DNA from: Klebsiella indica
GTDB lineage: Bacteria > Pseudomonadota > Gammaproteobacteria > Enterobacterales > Enterobacteriaceae
Assembly (NCBI RefSeq): GCF_005860775.1
Contig: NZ_VCHQ01000009.1
Span: 124,001 to 188,000, forward strand
Length of the DNA: 64,000 bases
Direction: 5' to 3'
Each line of letters begins with the position of its first letter. The stretch's first letter is position 1. The notes under the pieces are model-generated. The model did not search any database, had not been told where the DNA came from, and saw nothing but the letters and a program-made list of their open reading frames with translations. This document shows, one piece after another, positions 9,162 to 21,748 of the stretch. A program made the translations under genes and the position numbers.

Positions 9162-9437
9162 ATGAAACGCAGAAACGCTTCGTTACTCGGTAATGTGCTG
9201 ATGGGGATGGGGTTGGTCGTCATGGTTGTCGGCGTTGGCTACTCTATTTTAAACCAGCTTCCACAGCTTGACCTGCCGCAGATTTTCGCGCATGGCGCGA
9301 TCCTGAGTATTTTTGTTGGCGCGGTGCTGTGGCTGGCGGGCGCACGTATCGGCGGTCATGAGCAGGTCAGCGACAGATACTGGTGGGTTCGCCACTATGA
9401 TAAACGCTGCCGTCGCGATCAGCATCGCCACAGTTAA
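9162..9437 (+). CDS. ychH: Stress-induced inner-membrane protein YchH
   Basis: A 91-residue membrane protein with two spans: residues ~9-29 (NVLMGMGLVVMVVGVGYSIL) and ~44-61 (ILSIFVGAVLWLAGARIGG), then a hydrophilic, basic C-terminus (VRHYDKRCRRDQHRH). The E. coli homologue has almost the same sequence and is linked to stress and biofilm phenotypes; its biochemical role is not known. GGAGG lies seven bases before the ATG. The gene is divergent from pth and followed by its own terminator, so it is monocistronic. Confidence 0.93.
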   Translation: MKRRNASLLGNVLMGMGLVVMVVGVGYSILNQLPQLDLPQIFAHGAILSIFVGAVLWLAGARIGGHEQVSDRYWWVRHYDKRCRRDQHRHS

Positions 9438-9450
9438 GTAAATTCCTTTC

Positions 9451-9480
9451 ACCAGCCGTTGATAACGGCTGGTGCGTTTT
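9451..9480 (+). terminator. Intrinsic terminator after ychH
   Basis: Ten-base arms ACCAGCCGTT (9451-9460) and AACGGCTGGT (9464-9473) around a GAT loop, followed by GCGTTTT. It lies 14 bases past the ychH stop. Confidence 0.85.
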
Positions 9481-9798
9481 AATGTAGCCTGTTCAGGCAG
9501 TCCACTTATTGTCCCCTGTATTGGTCATCATATTGTGAGCGCACTTTCGTGGCGATGCTATTGAACGGATTACCCATGGTGTCTTACTCCCTGGATCACT
9601 ATTGCCTGCATCGGCGGACATCCAGATGCGCGGTGATGCAGGGCATTCGGATGTGCGTAATCTACACAGATACCATGCGTAAATCAGCCGACGCTTCGTT
9701 ACGCCATAGAGCAGGAACCGCATTGACGAAGGAGATATGGAGGAGAGCCAGGTGCCCGGCAAGATGGTGCGGCAGGCGCGGGGCCTGCCGCCGGGTAA
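9481..9798. other. Intergenic region between ychH and dauA with a GC-rich palindrome
   Basis: No gene seen. Near the dauA end there is a strong palindrome, GCGGCAGGC (9769-9777) and GCCTGCCGC (9783-9791) around five bases. It lacks a U-tract, so it is a REP-like or transcript-stabilising 3' hairpin rather than a classical terminator. Confidence 0.5.
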
Positions 9799-11478
9799 TT
9801 AAAGATCCGCCAGCGCGGCGTTACGGTCCGGGTAGAAGCTCAGGCGACCCGGAATCGGTTTGACGCCGGCACGGGCCAGCGTACGCAGCGGCTGGAATTC
9901 GAGGTTGGAGACGCGCAGTTCGCAGCCTTCAGGCAGCTTTTTCACGAAGCGCTGGAAGGCATCCAGCCCGCCGGCATCCAGCACCGGCACCGCATCCCAT
10001 TTCAGCACCACGATGCGTTTGCCCGTGATTCGCGTCTCCAGATCGGTAAACAGCCCCTCAGCGGCGGCGAAAAACAGCGGCCCGATGACGCGCAGCACCA
10101 GCACGTCATCCGGAACCTCGACATTAACTGGCGCAAGGCGGGTCATACGCGCAATCCGCCGCATAAACAGCAGGGAGGCGAGCACAATACCGATGCTGAT
10201 GGCGATGACCATATCAAATAGCACGGTCAGCGACATACACAACAGCATCACAATGATGTCGTCTTTTGGCGCGTAGCGCAGCAGGTTAATCACCTTATGC
10301 GCTTCACTCATATTCCATGCCACCATCAGCAGCAACGCCGCCATTGCGGAAAGCGGTAGCCAGGAGAGCAGGGGCGCGAGGACCAGCAGCGCCATGATCA
10401 CCAGCAGCGCGTGGATCACAGCGGAAATCGGCGAGGTCGCGCCAGCACGGACGTTAGCGGCGGAACGGGCGATGGCTGCGGTGGCAGTAATTCCCCCGAA
10501 GAAGGGGGCGACAATGTTCCCCAGACCCTGACCAATCAGTTCGCTGTTGGCTTTATGCTTGGTGCCTGTCATACCATCCAGCACCACGGCGCAGAGTAGA
10601 GATTCAATCGCCCCGAGCATGGCCATTGAGAACGCAGCGGGGAGCAGCGCCTGTAATGAAGACCAGTTAAGCGTGAAGTCTGAACCTGGCATATTCCACG
10701 GCAGTACCAGTTGCGGCAGTAACTGAGGAATACCGTTACCCTGGCTACCATCGGCGAGAATATAGTGGAACTGCGAGCCAATGGTGGCGACGTTGTCGCC
10801 AAGCAGGTTAGCCACGCCCATAACCATACAGCCCGCCAGCAAGGCCGGGAGGTGTCCTGGCAACCGGATACCAAGGCGAGGCCAGATAATCAGCGTGCCC
10901 AGTGTGACAATGCCAATGACGGCATCACCCAGATTAATGGTCGGCAGCGCCATGACCAGTGCGGCGACTTTCTGCAAATAATGTTCAGGTACATGCGCCA
11001 TCTGCAAACCAAGAAAATCTTTAATTTGCATGGTACCAATGGTAATACCGATCCCTGAGGTGAAGCCGAGCGTGACCGATAGCGGAATATATTCAATCAG
11101 GCGACCAAAGCGCGCCAGACCAAAAAAAATCAAGAACAGCCCCGAAAGTAATGTCGCCACCAGCAGCCCTGAAAGGCCGAACTGTTGCGAGACGGGATAC
11201 AGAATGACCACGAAAGCGGCGGTCGGACCGGAAACGCTAAAGCGCGACCCGCCGGTTAACGCAATGACGATCCCCGCCACCGCCGAGGTATAAAGACCGT
11301 ACTGAGGCGCCACGCCACTGCCAATAGCCAGCGCCATTGCCAGCGGAATAGCGATAATCCCAACGGTTATCCCGGCAATGACATCGCGAGTAAACCGCGA
11401 AACGGTATATTTTTCTTTCCAGCAAGCGTCGATGAGGGCGCGGAAAGGCATCACATGTGAGGAAAATAATCTGTTCAC
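9799..11478 (-). CDS. dauA: C4-dicarboxylate/SulP-family transporter DauA (YchM)
   Basis: A 559-residue SulP (SLC26) transporter. In E. coli DauA takes up succinate at acidic pH and binds acyl carrier protein through its STAS domain. The membrane domain (~25-430) has the SulP signature region [20 protein letters not shown] and then [15 protein letters not shown]. The C-terminal STAS domain begins near residue 440, with [18 protein letters not shown]. The start is GTG 11476-11478, chosen because the product then has the same length and N-terminus ([17 protein letters not shown]) as E. coli DauA. It is a single-gene unit ahead of the prs terminator. Confidence 0.96.
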   Translation of the reverse strand: MNRLFSSHVMPFRALIDACWKEKYTVSRFTRDVIAGITVGIIAIPLAMALAIGSGVAPQYGLYTSAVAGIVIALTGGSRFSVSGPTAAFVVILYPVSQQFGLSGLLVATLLSGLFLIFFGLARFGRLIEYIPLSVTLGFTSGIGITIGTMQIKDFLGLQMAHVPEHYLQKVAALVMALPTINLGDAVIGIVTLGTLIIWPRLGIRLPGHLPALLAGCMVMGVANLLGDNVATIGSQFHYILADGSQGNGIPQLLPQLVLPWNMPGSDFTLNWSSLQALLPAAFSMAMLGAIESLLCAVVLDGMTGTKHKANSELIGQGLGNIVAPFFGGITATAAIARSAANVRAGATSPISAVIHALLVIMALLVLAPLLSWLPLSAMAALLLMVAWNMSEAHKVINLLRYAPKDDIIVMLLCMSLTVLFDMVIAISIGIVLASLLFMRRIARMTRLAPVNVEVPDDVLVLRVIGPLFFAAAEGLFTDLETRITGKRIVVLKWDAVPVLDAGGLDAFQRFVKKLPEGCELRVSNLEFQPLRTLARAGVKPIPGRLSFYPDRNAALADL

Positions 11479-11715
11479 AATAATGTTTGATCCATAAGCG
11501 CATCATCTGTCAACTGAATGGCAGGTGAAGGAGGCATTAGTCATTCCCACGTCATTATTCCGAAAGCCAGTACTGGCGGCGGTCGCCGGCTGATCTGGAC
11601 CTTGCTGGCCGTAACGCGCCGCATGACTCCCCGCGCGTCAGCCACCTGTTGCCAGTCATTTTCGTTGCCGCCTTACTGTGTCCGAAATGATTTTGTGGAA
11701 TAAAAGTTCAGGGAC

Positions 11716-11742
11716 AAAAAAAACCCGCCGCAGCGGGTTTTT
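11716..11742 (-). terminator. Intrinsic terminator after prs
   Basis: Arms AAACCCGC (11721-11728) and GCGGGTTT (11733-11740) with a CGCA loop; the minus-strand transcript runs into a T-tract. It sits 14 bases beyond the prs stop codon. The symmetry would also let it work on the plus strand. Confidence 0.85.
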
Positions 11743-11755
11743 ATGCCAGGCTCGA

Positions 11756-12790
<1,035 letters not shown>

Positions 12791-12876
12791 TTAAAGAGCC
12801 CGATGCAACGTCTGGAACAAGGTGACGTTGTCACCGTAACTCAGTTTCCCCGGCGTTTTCTCCATCGTTGCTGAAA

Positions 12877-13737
12877 TCAGCAGGCCTGGAGCAGCGCTTG
12901 CTTGAGCGGAGAGATGTTAACACCTCGCGCCACAAAGCCATGCAGCCATGCCGGGGCTTTTTCAAGCACCTGACGAGCGGCGGATTCCGTGTTAAATTCA
13001 GCAAACACACAGGCACCGGTGCCAGTCAGGCGCGACGGCGCATATTCTAGCAGCCAGGAAAGCGCCGCATCAACCTCACGAAAACGTTTTCTTGCGATAA
13101 CCTCGCAATCATTACCGAATTTACATTTTAATAACGTCTCAAGTGACCGCCGGGGTGTATTGCGGGGGAGTTCAGGATCGCGAAATATGATCGGCGTAGG
13201 GATACTGATGCCGGGATGGGCCACCAGATACCACTTCTCTTCGGGATCGGCGGGGGTCAGAATTTCACCGACGCCTTCGGCAAAAGCCGCATGGCCGTGG
13301 ACAAATACCGGCACATCGGCACCCAACTGCAAACCTAAATCCGCCAACTGATTTTCGCTCAGGCCGCAACCCCATAAGTGATTGAGCGCTACCAGCACGG
13401 TCGCGGCGTTGGACGAACCGCCGCCGAGACCGCCGCCCATCGGCAGAATTTTGTCGATACGGATATCGGCGCCGCTACCGGCCGGAAGCTTCCCGGCGTG
13501 TTTCGCCGTTCGCATCAGTAGCCTGGCCGCGCGGATAATCAGATTCTCTTCATCAGGCACGCCGTCAACCGGCGTCAGCAGTTGCAGTTTGCCATCGTCA
13601 CGCGGTTCAATAGTCAGCGTATCGCCATAGTCAAGAAACTGAAATAGCGTCTGCAGCCTGTGATAACCATCGGCGCGCTGGCCGGTAATATATAAAAACA
13701 GGTTCAATTTTGCGGGAGAAGGCCAGCGGGTCATCAT
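12877..13737 (-). CDS. ispE: 4-diphosphocytidyl-2-C-methyl-D-erythritol kinase
   Basis: A GHMP kinase of the MEP isoprenoid pathway, phosphorylating the 2-hydroxyl of CDP-methylerythritol with ATP. 286 residues. The N-terminal motif is [13 protein letters not shown], the glycine-rich ATP loop [14 protein letters not shown] is in the middle, and the C-terminal GHMP motif is [14 protein letters not shown]. The ATG at 13737 overlaps the lolB stop (ATGA), which indicates translational coupling; a second ATG follows immediately. The C-terminus is a few residues longer than in E. coli. Confidence 0.97.
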   Translation of the reverse strand: MMTRWPSPAKLNLFLYITGQRADGYHRLQTLFQFLDYGDTLTIEPRDDGKLQLLTPVDGVPDEENLIIRAARLLMRTAKHAGKLPAGSGADIRIDKILPMGGGLGGGSSNAATVLVALNHLWGCGLSENQLADLGLQLGADVPVFVHGHAAFAEGVGEILTPADPEEKWYLVAHPGISIPTPIIFRDPELPRNTPRRSLETLLKCKFGNDCEVIARKRFREVDAALSWLLEYAPSRLTGTGACVFAEFNTESAARQVLEKAPAWLHGFVARGVNISPLKQALLQAC

Positions 13738-14345
13738 TTCACAATCCAGTTATCCATTTTCAGCTTGAGGCGCTGATGACCATCGTTGAGTTCCATATTG
13801 GTCGGTAGCGAAGGTTTCGTGTCGGTGGAGTAGCTGTCCCAGGTGACGCGCCAGGTTTTACCGTTTTGCCTGTAGCTCAGTTTGCGCAGGCGGTACTGGT
13901 CATCCAGCGCGTAATCAGTGGCCGCGCCAGGCAGGCCAATAATCCACTGGCGCAGGCTGTTAAGCGGGATCGGCATGCCGGTCAGGCGGGCGAGCATCTC
14001 TTCCGCATTGGTCGCCGTGTAGGTCTGGCCTTTATTATCAATAATTTGTACGCTACCGGGCTGTGCGGTTAACGAGAGCTCGGTGCTGCCGAGCGGGTTA
14101 GTCAGTAGCAGGCGATAGCGGTCCTGGCCGGTTTGTTGCCAGAAGAAGCGGGCATACACCTTTTGCTCATCAGAAAGATAAGCAAAGGCTCCGCGCGTCT
14201 GGAACTGGCTGAGGTTGCGGACATCTTGCTGGTGCTGACGCCACTGCGGAGAGTCCGGACTTTTGCCCGGTCCCTGCGGCGCATTAATGGTACAGGCGGT
14301 CAGAACGAGGCTTGCCAGCGGCAACAGACGGAACAGTCGATTCAT
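13734..14345 (-). CDS. lolB: Outer-membrane lipoprotein receptor LolB
   Basis: Accepts lipoproteins from periplasmic LolA and inserts them in the inner leaflet of the outer membrane. 203 residues starting at ATG 14345; this gives a proper lipoprotein signal ending LVLTAC (Cys ~19). A longer frame upstream would place hydrophilic sequence before the signal and is rejected. The mature part has the LolA/LolB half-barrel fold, with [20 protein letters not shown] and [17 protein letters not shown]. First gene of lolB-ispE-prs, divergent from hemA with about 260 bases between, which hold both promoters. Confidence 0.96.
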   Translation of the reverse strand: MNRLFRLLPLASLVLTACTINAPQGPGKSPDSPQWRQHQQDVRNLSQFQTRGAFAYLSDEQKVYARFFWQQTGQDRYRLLLTNPLGSTELSLTAQPGSVQIIDNKGQTYTATNAEEMLARLTGMPIPLNSLRQWIIGLPGAATDYALDDQYRLRKLSYRQNGKTWRVTWDSYSTDTKPSLPTNMELNDGHQRLKLKMDNWIVK

Positions 14346-14604
14346 AATGATGACAAATCCTTGATGTCTACAGTGAAATGCGGCGAATGGAATAAAGAGG
14401 CGGCCGATTTGTGTAGCGGGTTGCAATAATAGCCTTTAATGCTAGCGTTGACGGGCGGTAGCGTCTACGTTCAAGTTGTCTGAAATCAAAAAATTACTGT
14501 TAATGGCTATTACTCCAAAAGGGGGGCCTCTCTTTTATTGATTACGCGCATCCTGTATGATGCCTGCAGACTAACCTTAGCAACGCTGGTACTACTCCCT
14601 CACA

Positions 14605-15861
14605 ATGACCCTTTTAGCTCTTGGTATTAATCACAAAACAGCCCCGGTAGCGCTGCGAGAACGTGTAACGTTTTCGCCGGATACGCTCGATCAGGCGCTG
14701 GAGAGCTTACTGGCTCAACCCATGGTGCAGGGTGGGGTGGTGCTGTCGACCTGTAACCGTACGGAACTCTATCTCAGCGTTGAAGAGCAGGATAACCTCC
14801 AGCAAGCGCTTATTCGCTGGCTGTGCGATTACCATGGCTTAAACGAAGACGATCTGCGCAAAAGTCTCTACTGGCATCAGGATAACGATGCGGTCAGTCA
14901 TCTGATGCGTGTCGCCAGCGGTCTTGATTCGCTGGTGCTGGGCGAACCGCAGATCCTCGGGCAGGTAAAAAAAGCCTTCGCTGATTCCAGCCGTGGGCAT
15001 CTGAACGTCAGCGAACTGGAGCGTATGTTCCAGAAATCGTTCTCGGTGGCCAAACGCGTGCGTACCGAAACCGATATTGGCGCCAGCGCAGTCTCCGTGG
15101 CGTTTGCCGCCTGCACCCTGGCGCGACAAATCTTTGAATCACTCACAAGTGTTACCGTGTTGCTGGTTGGCGCCGGGGAAACCATTGAACTGGTGGCCCG
15201 CCATTTGCGCGAGCATAAGGTGCGTAAAATGGTGATTGCTAACCGCACTCGCGAGCGTGCTCAGGCGCTGGCTGATGAAGTCGGCGCCGAAGTGATCGCA
15301 TTAAGCGATATTGATGAAAGGTTGAAAGACGCCGATATCATCATTAGTTCCACCGCCAGCCCGCTGCCGATCATCGGCAAGGGGATGATGGAGCGGGCGC
15401 TGAAGGCGCGCCGCAATCAGCCGATGTTGCTGGTGGATATTGCCGTGCCGCGTGATGTTGAACCGGAAGTCGGTAAACTGGCCAACGCCTATCTCTACAG
15501 CGTGGATGATTTGCAAAATATCATTCAGCATAACCTGGCCCAGCGTCAGGCTGCGGCGGTGCAGGCGGAAACCATTGTCGAGCAGGAAACCAGCGAATTT
15601 ATGGCCTGGCTGCGCGCTCAGAGCGCCAGCGAGACGATTCGTGAATATCGCGCCCAGGCCGAGCAGGTCCGGGAAGAACTGACGGCAAAAGCGCTGGCGG
15701 CGCTGAGTCAGGGCGGCGATGCGCAGGAAATCATGCAGGATCTGGCGCGTAAGTTGACTAATCGCCTGATCCACTCGCCAACGAAATCTCTTCAGCAGGC
15801 TGCCCGTGACGGGGATGATGAACGCCTGCATATTCTGCGCAACAGCCTCGGGCTGGAATAG
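14605..15861 (+). CDS. hemA: Glutamyl-tRNA reductase
   Basis: First enzyme of the C5 pathway of tetrapyrrole synthesis: reduces Glu-tRNA(Glu) to glutamate 1-semialdehyde with NADPH. 418 residues, the E. coli length. The catalytic Cys50 lies in [13 protein letters not shown], the N-terminal GINHKTAPV is conserved, the NADPH domain shows [17 protein letters not shown], and the C-terminal dimerisation helix is intact. In enterobacteria the N-terminal region makes the protein subject to proteolysis when heme is plentiful; that region is conserved here. prfA begins 44 bases later, so they share a transcript. Confidence 0.97.
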   Translation: MTLLALGINHKTAPVALRERVTFSPDTLDQALESLLAQPMVQGGVVLSTCNRTELYLSVEEQDNLQQALIRWLCDYHGLNEDDLRKSLYWHQDNDAVSHLMRVASGLDSLVLGEPQILGQVKKAFADSSRGHLNVSELERMFQKSFSVAKRVRTETDIGASAVSVAFAACTLARQIFESLTSVTVLLVGAGETIELVARHLREHKVRKMVIANRTRERAQALADEVGAEVIALSDIDERLKDADIIISSTASPLPIIGKGMMERALKARRNQPMLLVDIAVPRDVEPEVGKLANAYLYSVDDLQNIIQHNLAQRQAAAVQAETIVEQETSEFMAWLRAQSASETIREYRAQAEQVREELTAKALAALSQGGDAQEIMQDLARKLTNRLIHSPTKSLQQAARDGDDERLHILRNSLGLE

Positions 15862-15905
15862 CGCACCTTATCTCTCTTTTTTCAGGACAGGGTGAATTCA
15901 CGCCT

Positions 15906-16988
15906 ATGAAGCCTTCTATTGTTGCCAAACTGGAAGCCCTTTACGAACGCCATGAGGAAGTTCAGGCGTTACTCGGCGATGCCTCGACCATTGCCGATCA
16001 GGATAAATTCCGCGCGCTGTCGCGGGAATATGCACAGCTCAGCGACGTCGCCCGCTGCTATACCAACTGGCGTCAGTTGCAGGATGATATTGACGCCGCG
16101 CAGCTGATGCTTGACGATCCGGAAATGCGCGAAATGGCGCAGGAAGAACTACGCGAAGCGAAAGAAAAAGGCGAGCAGATGGAACAGCAACTGCAGGTGC
16201 TGCTGTTGCCAAAAGATCCCGATGATGAACGTAACGCATTTGTGGAAGTCCGCGCCGGAACCGGCGGCGATGAAGCGGCGTTGTTCGCCGGCGATCTGTT
16301 CCGCATGTACAGCCGCTATGCGGAATCTCGCCGCTGGCGCGTCGAAATCATGAGCGCTAATGAAGGCGAACATGGCGGTTTTAAAGAAGTGATCGCCAAG
16401 ATCAGCGGCGACGGCGTCTATGGGCGCCTGAAGTTCGAGTCTGGCGGCCATCGCGTGCAGCGTGTACCGGCCACCGAATCTCAGGGGCGTATCCATACTT
16501 CCGCCTGTACCGTGGCGGTGATGCCGGAGCTGCCGGAAGCGGAACTGCCGGATATCAGCCCGGCGGATCTGCGTATTGATACCTTCCGCTCTTCCGGGGC
16601 AGGCGGTCAGCACGTTAACACCACCGACTCGGCTATCCGTATTACCCACTTGCCGACCGGTATTGTCGTTGAGTGCCAGGATGAACGCTCCCAGCACAAA
16701 AACAAAGCTAAAGCACTATCGGTACTAGGGGCACGTATTCATGCCGCCGAAATGGCTAAACGTCAGCAGGCGGAAGCCTCTGAACGGCGTAACCTGCTGG
16801 GCAGTGGCGATCGCAGCGATCGTAACCGCACCTATAACTATCCCCAGGGCCGTGTCACCGATCACCGCATTAACCTGACGCTTTACCGTCTGGATGAAGT
16901 GATGGAAGGTAAACTGGATATGCTGATTGAGCCGATCGTCCAGGAACATCAGGCCGACCAGCTGGCCGCGCTTTCCGAGCAGGAATGA
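15906..16988 (+). CDS. prfA: Peptide chain release factor 1
   Basis: Recognises UAA and UAG stop codons and triggers peptide release. 360 residues. The GGQ motif is at 233-235, within [15 protein letters not shown], where the Gln is methylated by the next gene's product. The stop-codon recognition region around [14 protein letters not shown] contains the RF1 PAT tripeptide. The C-terminal domain includes [15 protein letters not shown]. Its TGA overlaps the prmC start (ATGA), giving coupled translation of substrate and modifying enzyme. Confidence 0.98.
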   Translation: MKPSIVAKLEALYERHEEVQALLGDASTIADQDKFRALSREYAQLSDVARCYTNWRQLQDDIDAAQLMLDDPEMREMAQEELREAKEKGEQMEQQLQVLLLPKDPDDERNAFVEVRAGTGGDEAALFAGDLFRMYSRYAESRRWRVEIMSANEGEHGGFKEVIAKISGDGVYGRLKFESGGHRVQRVPATESQGRIHTSACTVAVMPELPEAELPDISPADLRIDTFRSSGAGGQHVNTTDSAIRITHLPTGIVVECQDERSQHKNKAKALSVLGARIHAAEMAKRQQAEASERRNLLGSGDRSDRNRTYNYPQGRVTDHRINLTLYRLDEVMEGKLDMLIEPIVQEHQADQLAALSEQE

Positions 16989-17836
16989 TGACTTTTCAGC
17001 AGTGGTTGATCCAGGCTATCGCTCGTCTTGGCCAAAGTGAAAGTCCGCGCCGGGATGCCGAAATTTTGCTCGGTCACGTGACCGGCAAAGCGCGGACCTG
17101 GATTCTCGCATTTGGAGAAACGGTTCTGACAGGGCAACAAGCGGCGGAACTTGAAACGCTGCTGAGCCGTCGCGAGCAGGGCGAGCCGGTAGCCCACCTG
17201 GTGGGGCAGCGCGAGTTCTGGTCGTTACCGCTGTTTGTTTCTCCCGCCACGCTGATCCCGCGCCCGGATACCGAATGCCTGGTTGAACAGGCGCTCGCGC
17301 GGCTACCGTCGACGCCGTGCCGAATCCTCGATTTAGGCACCGGCACCGGGGCTATCGCTCTGGCGCTGGCCAGCGAACGTCCGGATTGCGACGTCACCGC
17401 CGTTGACTTTATACCTGACGCGGTTGCCCTGGCCGCGCGCAATGCCGCTCATCTTGCGATTACCAATGTTAATGTGTTGCAGAGCAACTGGTTCAGCGCG
17501 CTCGAAGGCCAGCGGTTCGACATCATCGTCGGCAATCCGCCTTATATCGACGAAATCGATCCGCATCTTGAACAGGGTGATGTGCGTTTTGAACCGAAAA
17601 CGGCGCTGGTCGCCGCCGATTCAGGTCTGGCCGATCTGGCGCATATCATCCGCGAAGGCCGCCGTTTCCTTGAGCACAACGGTGTTATGCTGCTGGAACA
17701 TGGCTGGATGCAGGGGGACGCGGTGCGCGGCATTTTCCGCGAGGCGGGATATCGTCATGTTGCTACCTGCCGTGATTATGGCGACAACGAGCGCCTGACG
17801 ATCGGGCAATATCAGGGGACATATGAATCTGTTTAA
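16985..17836 (+). CDS. prmC: Release factor glutamine N5-methyltransferase PrmC (HemK)
   Basis: Methylates the Gln of the GGQ motif in RF1 and RF2 with S-adenosylmethionine. 283 residues. The SAM loop is [15 protein letters not shown] and the catalytic NPPY is at 184-187. Two adjacent ATG codons (16985, 16988) are possible; the first overlaps the prfA stop. The C-terminus extends slightly past the E. coli end and its last 14 bases overlap sirB2, another sign of tight packing. Confidence 0.97.
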   Translation: MMTFQQWLIQAIARLGQSESPRRDAEILLGHVTGKARTWILAFGETVLTGQQAAELETLLSRREQGEPVAHLVGQREFWSLPLFVSPATLIPRPDTECLVEQALARLPSTPCRILDLGTGTGAIALALASERPDCDVTAVDFIPDAVALAARNAAHLAITNVNVLQSNWFSALEGQRFDIIVGNPPYIDEIDPHLEQGDVRFEPKTALVAADSGLADLAHIIREGRRFLEHNGVMLLEHGWMQGDAVRGIFREAGYRHVATCRDYGDNERLTIGQYQGTYESV

Positions 17837-18215
17837 CACGGTACTGTATCTGCATATCGCCTGCGTGGTGGTATCGGTCAGCCTGTTCGTCCTGCGCTAC
17901 TGGTGGAGCTGGAGCGATAACCCTCTGCGCCACCAGCGCTGGGTACGCATTACACCGCACTGTAGCGATACGCTGCTGTTTCTCAGCGGCGCCGCGTTAA
18001 TGGCAATAACGCACTATCTGCCGTTCACCGACGACGGGACATGGCTGACTGAGAAGCTGTTTGGCGTTATCATTTATATCGCATTGGGTTTTATCGCGCT
18101 GGGCCGTCGTCGTCCGCGCAGTCAGCAGAGCCGGTTTATCGCCTTTCTGCTGGCTCTGGTGGTGTTGTTTATCATTATTCAACTCGCCATCACAAGAATA
18201 CCGTTATTGGGGTAA
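17823..18215 (+). CDS. sirB2: SirB2-family inner-membrane protein (YchQ)
   Basis: A 130-residue membrane protein with four predicted spans (about 7-25, 45-62, 78-92, 105-125) and an Arg-rich loop GRRRPRSQQSR between the last two. It matches the SirB family. The Salmonella name came from an effect on invasion-gene expression, but no molecular function is established. The start lies inside the end of prmC and the stop is 3 bases before sirB1, so it is translated within the hemA-prfA-prmC unit. Confidence 0.93.
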   Translation: MNLFNTVLYLHIACVVVSVSLFVLRYWWSWSDNPLRHQRWVRITPHCSDTLLFLSGAALMAITHYLPFTDDGTWLTEKLFGVIIYIALGFIALGRRRPRSQQSRFIAFLLALVVLFIIIQLAITRIPLLG

Positions 18216-18218
18216 GTC

Positions 18219-19031
18219 ATGAGGTCGTTAGCTGATTTCGAATTTAATAAAGCGCCGTTATGTGATGGCATGGTCCTCATTTCTGAATTAATCCGCGACG
18301 ATTTTCCGACGCATTATGTACAGGATGAACTGGAGCGGCTGTTGGCCCTGGCGCAGGAAGAAATTGCCTCTTCATGGGACCATGAGCGCCAGATAGCGCG
18401 GTTGCTGGAGCTTTTCTATCACGACTGGGGATTCAGCGACTCACATGGCGTTTACCGTCTGTCCGATGCGCTGTGGCTGGATAAAGTGCTGAATAATCGC
18501 CAGGGGAGCGCGGTATCGTTAGGCGCCATTTTCCTCTGGATTGCCCAGCGTCTGTCGCTGCCGGTGGTGCCGGTGATTTTTCCGACGCAGATGCTGCTTC
18601 GCGCCGATCCTGAAGAGAGCCAGGAAATGTGGCTGGTTAACCCGTTTAACGGCGAAACGCTGGATGAGCACACGCTGGAAGTGTGGCTGAAGGGGAATAT
18701 CAGTCCGATCGCCGAGCTGTTTAACGAAGACCTTGATGAGGCCGACAACGCAGAAGTGATTCGTAAGCTGCTCGATACCCTGAAATCGGCGCTGATGGAA
18801 GAGCGGCAGATGGAACTGGCTTTACGGACCAGCGAAACCCTGCTGCAATTCAACCCGGAAGACCCGTATGAAATTCGCGATCGCGGGCTTATATACGCGC
18901 AACTGGATTGCGATCATGTGGCGTTGCAGGATCTTAATTATTTCGTTGAACAGTGTCCGGAAGATCCGATCAGCGAAATGATCCGTGCTCAGATCAACAA
19001 CATTTCACATAAACAAATTACATTGCATTAG
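18219..19031 (+). CDS. sirB1: SirB1-family protein (YchA), transglutaminase-like with TPR region
   Basis: A 270-residue soluble protein. Residues ~30-185 match the transglutaminase-like fold of the SirB1 family (QGSAVSLGAIFLWIAQRLSLP and WLVNPFNGETL). The catalytic Cys of true transglutaminases is not evident, as is usual for this family. The last ~85 residues resemble tetratricopeptide repeats (LLQFNPEDPYEIRDRGLIYA). Function is unknown. It lies 3 bases after sirB2 and 39 before kdsA. Confidence 0.93.
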   Translation: MRSLADFEFNKAPLCDGMVLISELIRDDFPTHYVQDELERLLALAQEEIASSWDHERQIARLLELFYHDWGFSDSHGVYRLSDALWLDKVLNNRQGSAVSLGAIFLWIAQRLSLPVVPVIFPTQMLLRADPEESQEMWLVNPFNGETLDEHTLEVWLKGNISPIAELFNEDLDEADNAEVIRKLLDTLKSALMEERQMELALRTSETLLQFNPEDPYEIRDRGLIYAQLDCDHVALQDLNYFVEQCPEDPISEMIRAQINNISHKQITLH

Positions 19032-19061
19032 TCTGAAACCATTCCGGTTACTCCCTGATAA

Positions 19062-19925
<864 letters not shown>

Positions 19926-19941
19926 TTGCTTCTGAAATGCC

Positions 19942-19976
19942 AAAGCCTGCCCGTTGCAAAACCGGCAGGCTTTTTT
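19942..19976 (+). terminator. Intrinsic terminator after kdsA
   Basis: Arms AAAGCCTGCC (19942-19951) and GGCAGGCTTT (19964-19973) followed by TTTTTTA. A second very tight palindrome (19978-19996) separates it from the convergent chaA gene. Confidence 0.88.
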
Positions 19977-19999
19977 ATTCCCCGCCAGGCGGGGAACAC

Positions 20000-21100
20000 T
20001 CAGGCAAAAATGGTCATCAGATAAGCGGCGAACAGCGCCAGATGCGCCGCGCCATTCAGTACATTGGTGCGTCCGGTGGAGAAGGAGATTTTGCACAGCA
20101 CCAGCGAAGCGACCATCACCACCATTTCCGGCGCGCCCAGGCCAAAGCGCAATTCGTTGCCGGTGAGGAAGGCGATAAGCGTCACGACCGGAACCGTCAG
20201 GGAAATGGTCGCCAGCACCGAACCGAAAAACAGATTCATCGCTCTCTGTACCTGATTGTTAAGTACCGCTTTCAGCGCGCCCAGGCCTTCCGGGGAGAGA
20301 ATCAGCAGAGCGACCAGAAAACCGGTGAAGGCGACGGGAGCATTCATGCTGGTTAGCAGCGTCTCCAGCGGAATTGCGTTCATTTTGGTAACGGCAATGA
20401 CCGCAATCAGGTGGATCAGCAGCCAGACGGTATGCCACTGGCTGCTATGTGCCGAGGGTTTGCCGTGGTGCGGATCATCGTCGTCGCCGTCATCCTCATG
20501 TTCATAAACAAACAGACTCTGGTGCGTTTTGGTCTGAATCAGCAGGAACACGCCGTACATGGCGGCGGAAATCAGCGCGACCAACAGCGACTGTGCGGTG
20601 GTAAAGTTGGCCCCGGGCAGCGCCATCGGGAACACCAGCACGATAATCGCCAGCGGAAAGAGGGCGATCAAATACTGTTTGATGCCAAACAGATTCATAT
20701 ACTGGGTAGCGAATTTACTGCCGCCCAGCAACAATGAAAAACCGACCAGACCGCCGGTGACAATCATAATGATCGAATAAAGCGTATCGCGCATCAGCGT
20801 GGGCGCAGTGTCGCCGGTGGCCATTAATGCAGAAATGAGGCTGACCTCAAGAATGACCACGGAGAGGCTCAAAATTAATGAGCCATAGGGTTCACCCAGC
20901 CGGTGTGCCAGGACGTCGGCGTGGCGCACGACGCTAAATGCGCTACTCAAAATCCCGATCAGCGCCAGGATATTAATGGCAATGGCGACTGGCAGTGACG
21001 GGTTGCTTCCCCAGAAAAACAGCACTGCCAGCGCCATAAGCGGAAAAACGAGGGAAGTCTCCTTGTGGCGGGTTTTTACCGCCTCATGTGCATCGGTCAT
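20000..21100 (-). CDS. chaA: Sodium-potassium/proton antiporter ChaA
   Basis: A 366-residue cation/proton antiporter of the CaCA superfamily that extrudes Na+, K+ or Ca2+ at alkaline pH. Eleven or so membrane spans. Two homologous halves carry the acidic signatures SLSVVILEVSLISALMA and LVALLILSPEGLGALKAVL, which form the ion site. The central cytoplasmic loop has the acidic His-rich stretch EHEDDGDDDDPHHG. Length equals the E. coli protein. Divergent from chaBC and convergent with kdsA. Confidence 0.97.
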   Translation of the reverse strand: MTDAHEAVKTRHKETSLVFPLMALAVLFFWGSNPSLPVAIAINILALIGILSSAFSVVRHADVLAHRLGEPYGSLILSLSVVILEVSLISALMATGDTAPTLMRDTLYSIIMIVTGGLVGFSLLLGGSKFATQYMNLFGIKQYLIALFPLAIIVLVFPMALPGANFTTAQSLLVALISAAMYGVFLLIQTKTHQSLFVYEHEDDGDDDDPHHGKPSAHSSQWHTVWLLIHLIAVIAVTKMNAIPLETLLTSMNAPVAFTGFLVALLILSPEGLGALKAVLNNQVQRAMNLFFGSVLATISLTVPVVTLIAFLTGNELRFGLGAPEMVVMVASLVLCKISFSTGRTNVLNGAAHLALFAAYLMTIFA

Positions 21101-21365
21101 GAACCATCTCCAGGTGTGCAGGTGTTAGAATTATAGATACCGTAACTGCATAAAATAACAGACATTGATGGAGATAATTTACTTTTTTACTTAAATTTAC
21201 CCCTCTTGCCCAATAAGTAGCGTAAATCGCCATAAAATGGGGTTAGTAATTTTTTATATTTATTATTCAGATAATTACTAAAATGTTTTTCGCATTTATC
21301 CATCCGCTTGCCAGACATAAAACCCTGTTCCAGACTGTATGTTCAGCCGTATTCTGGAGGTCAAT

Positions 21366-21599
21366 ATGCCCTATAGCAGCAAGCGTGAATTACCCGATAG
21401 CGTCCGGCACGTCCTGCCTGCGCATGCCCAGGAGATGTATAAAGAGGCTTTTAACAGCGCCTGGGAACAGTATAAGCATAAAGAAGAGCGACGAGATAAC
21501 GCCAGTCGTGAAGAAACGGCGCACAAAGTCGCCTGGGCAGCGGTTAAAAATGCTTATCAAAAAGGCGATGATGATGATAAGTGGCATAAGAAAAAATAA
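21366..21599 (+). CDS. chaB: ChaB family protein
   Basis: A 77-residue soluble protein related to the ChaB fold, proposed to regulate ChaA. Key residues include YSSKRELPDSVRHVLP and HAQEMYKEAFNSAWEQY; the C-terminus is Asp/Lys-rich (KGDDDDKWHKKK). ATG 21366 is chosen because GGAGG lies six bases upstream and the length then fits E. coli ChaB (76); sequence upstream in the same frame is not conserved. The gene is between chaA and chaC, as in E. coli. Confidence 0.95.
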   Translation: MPYSSKRELPDSVRHVLPAHAQEMYKEAFNSAWEQYKHKEERRDNASREETAHKVAWAAVKNAYQKGDDDDKWHKKK

Positions 21600-21748
21600 T
21601 CGCTTTGGCTACGTTATCTGCTGTCCCGGCCCTTGCCCGCGGGTCCTCCATTGCTTATTGTCAAATAAAGCCGGATAATAATTCGGCAATACTTCACGGA
21701 TGGATCGGAGAATCGCGGGGAAGCGGGCAGTGGCGGAGGTAGTAGAAA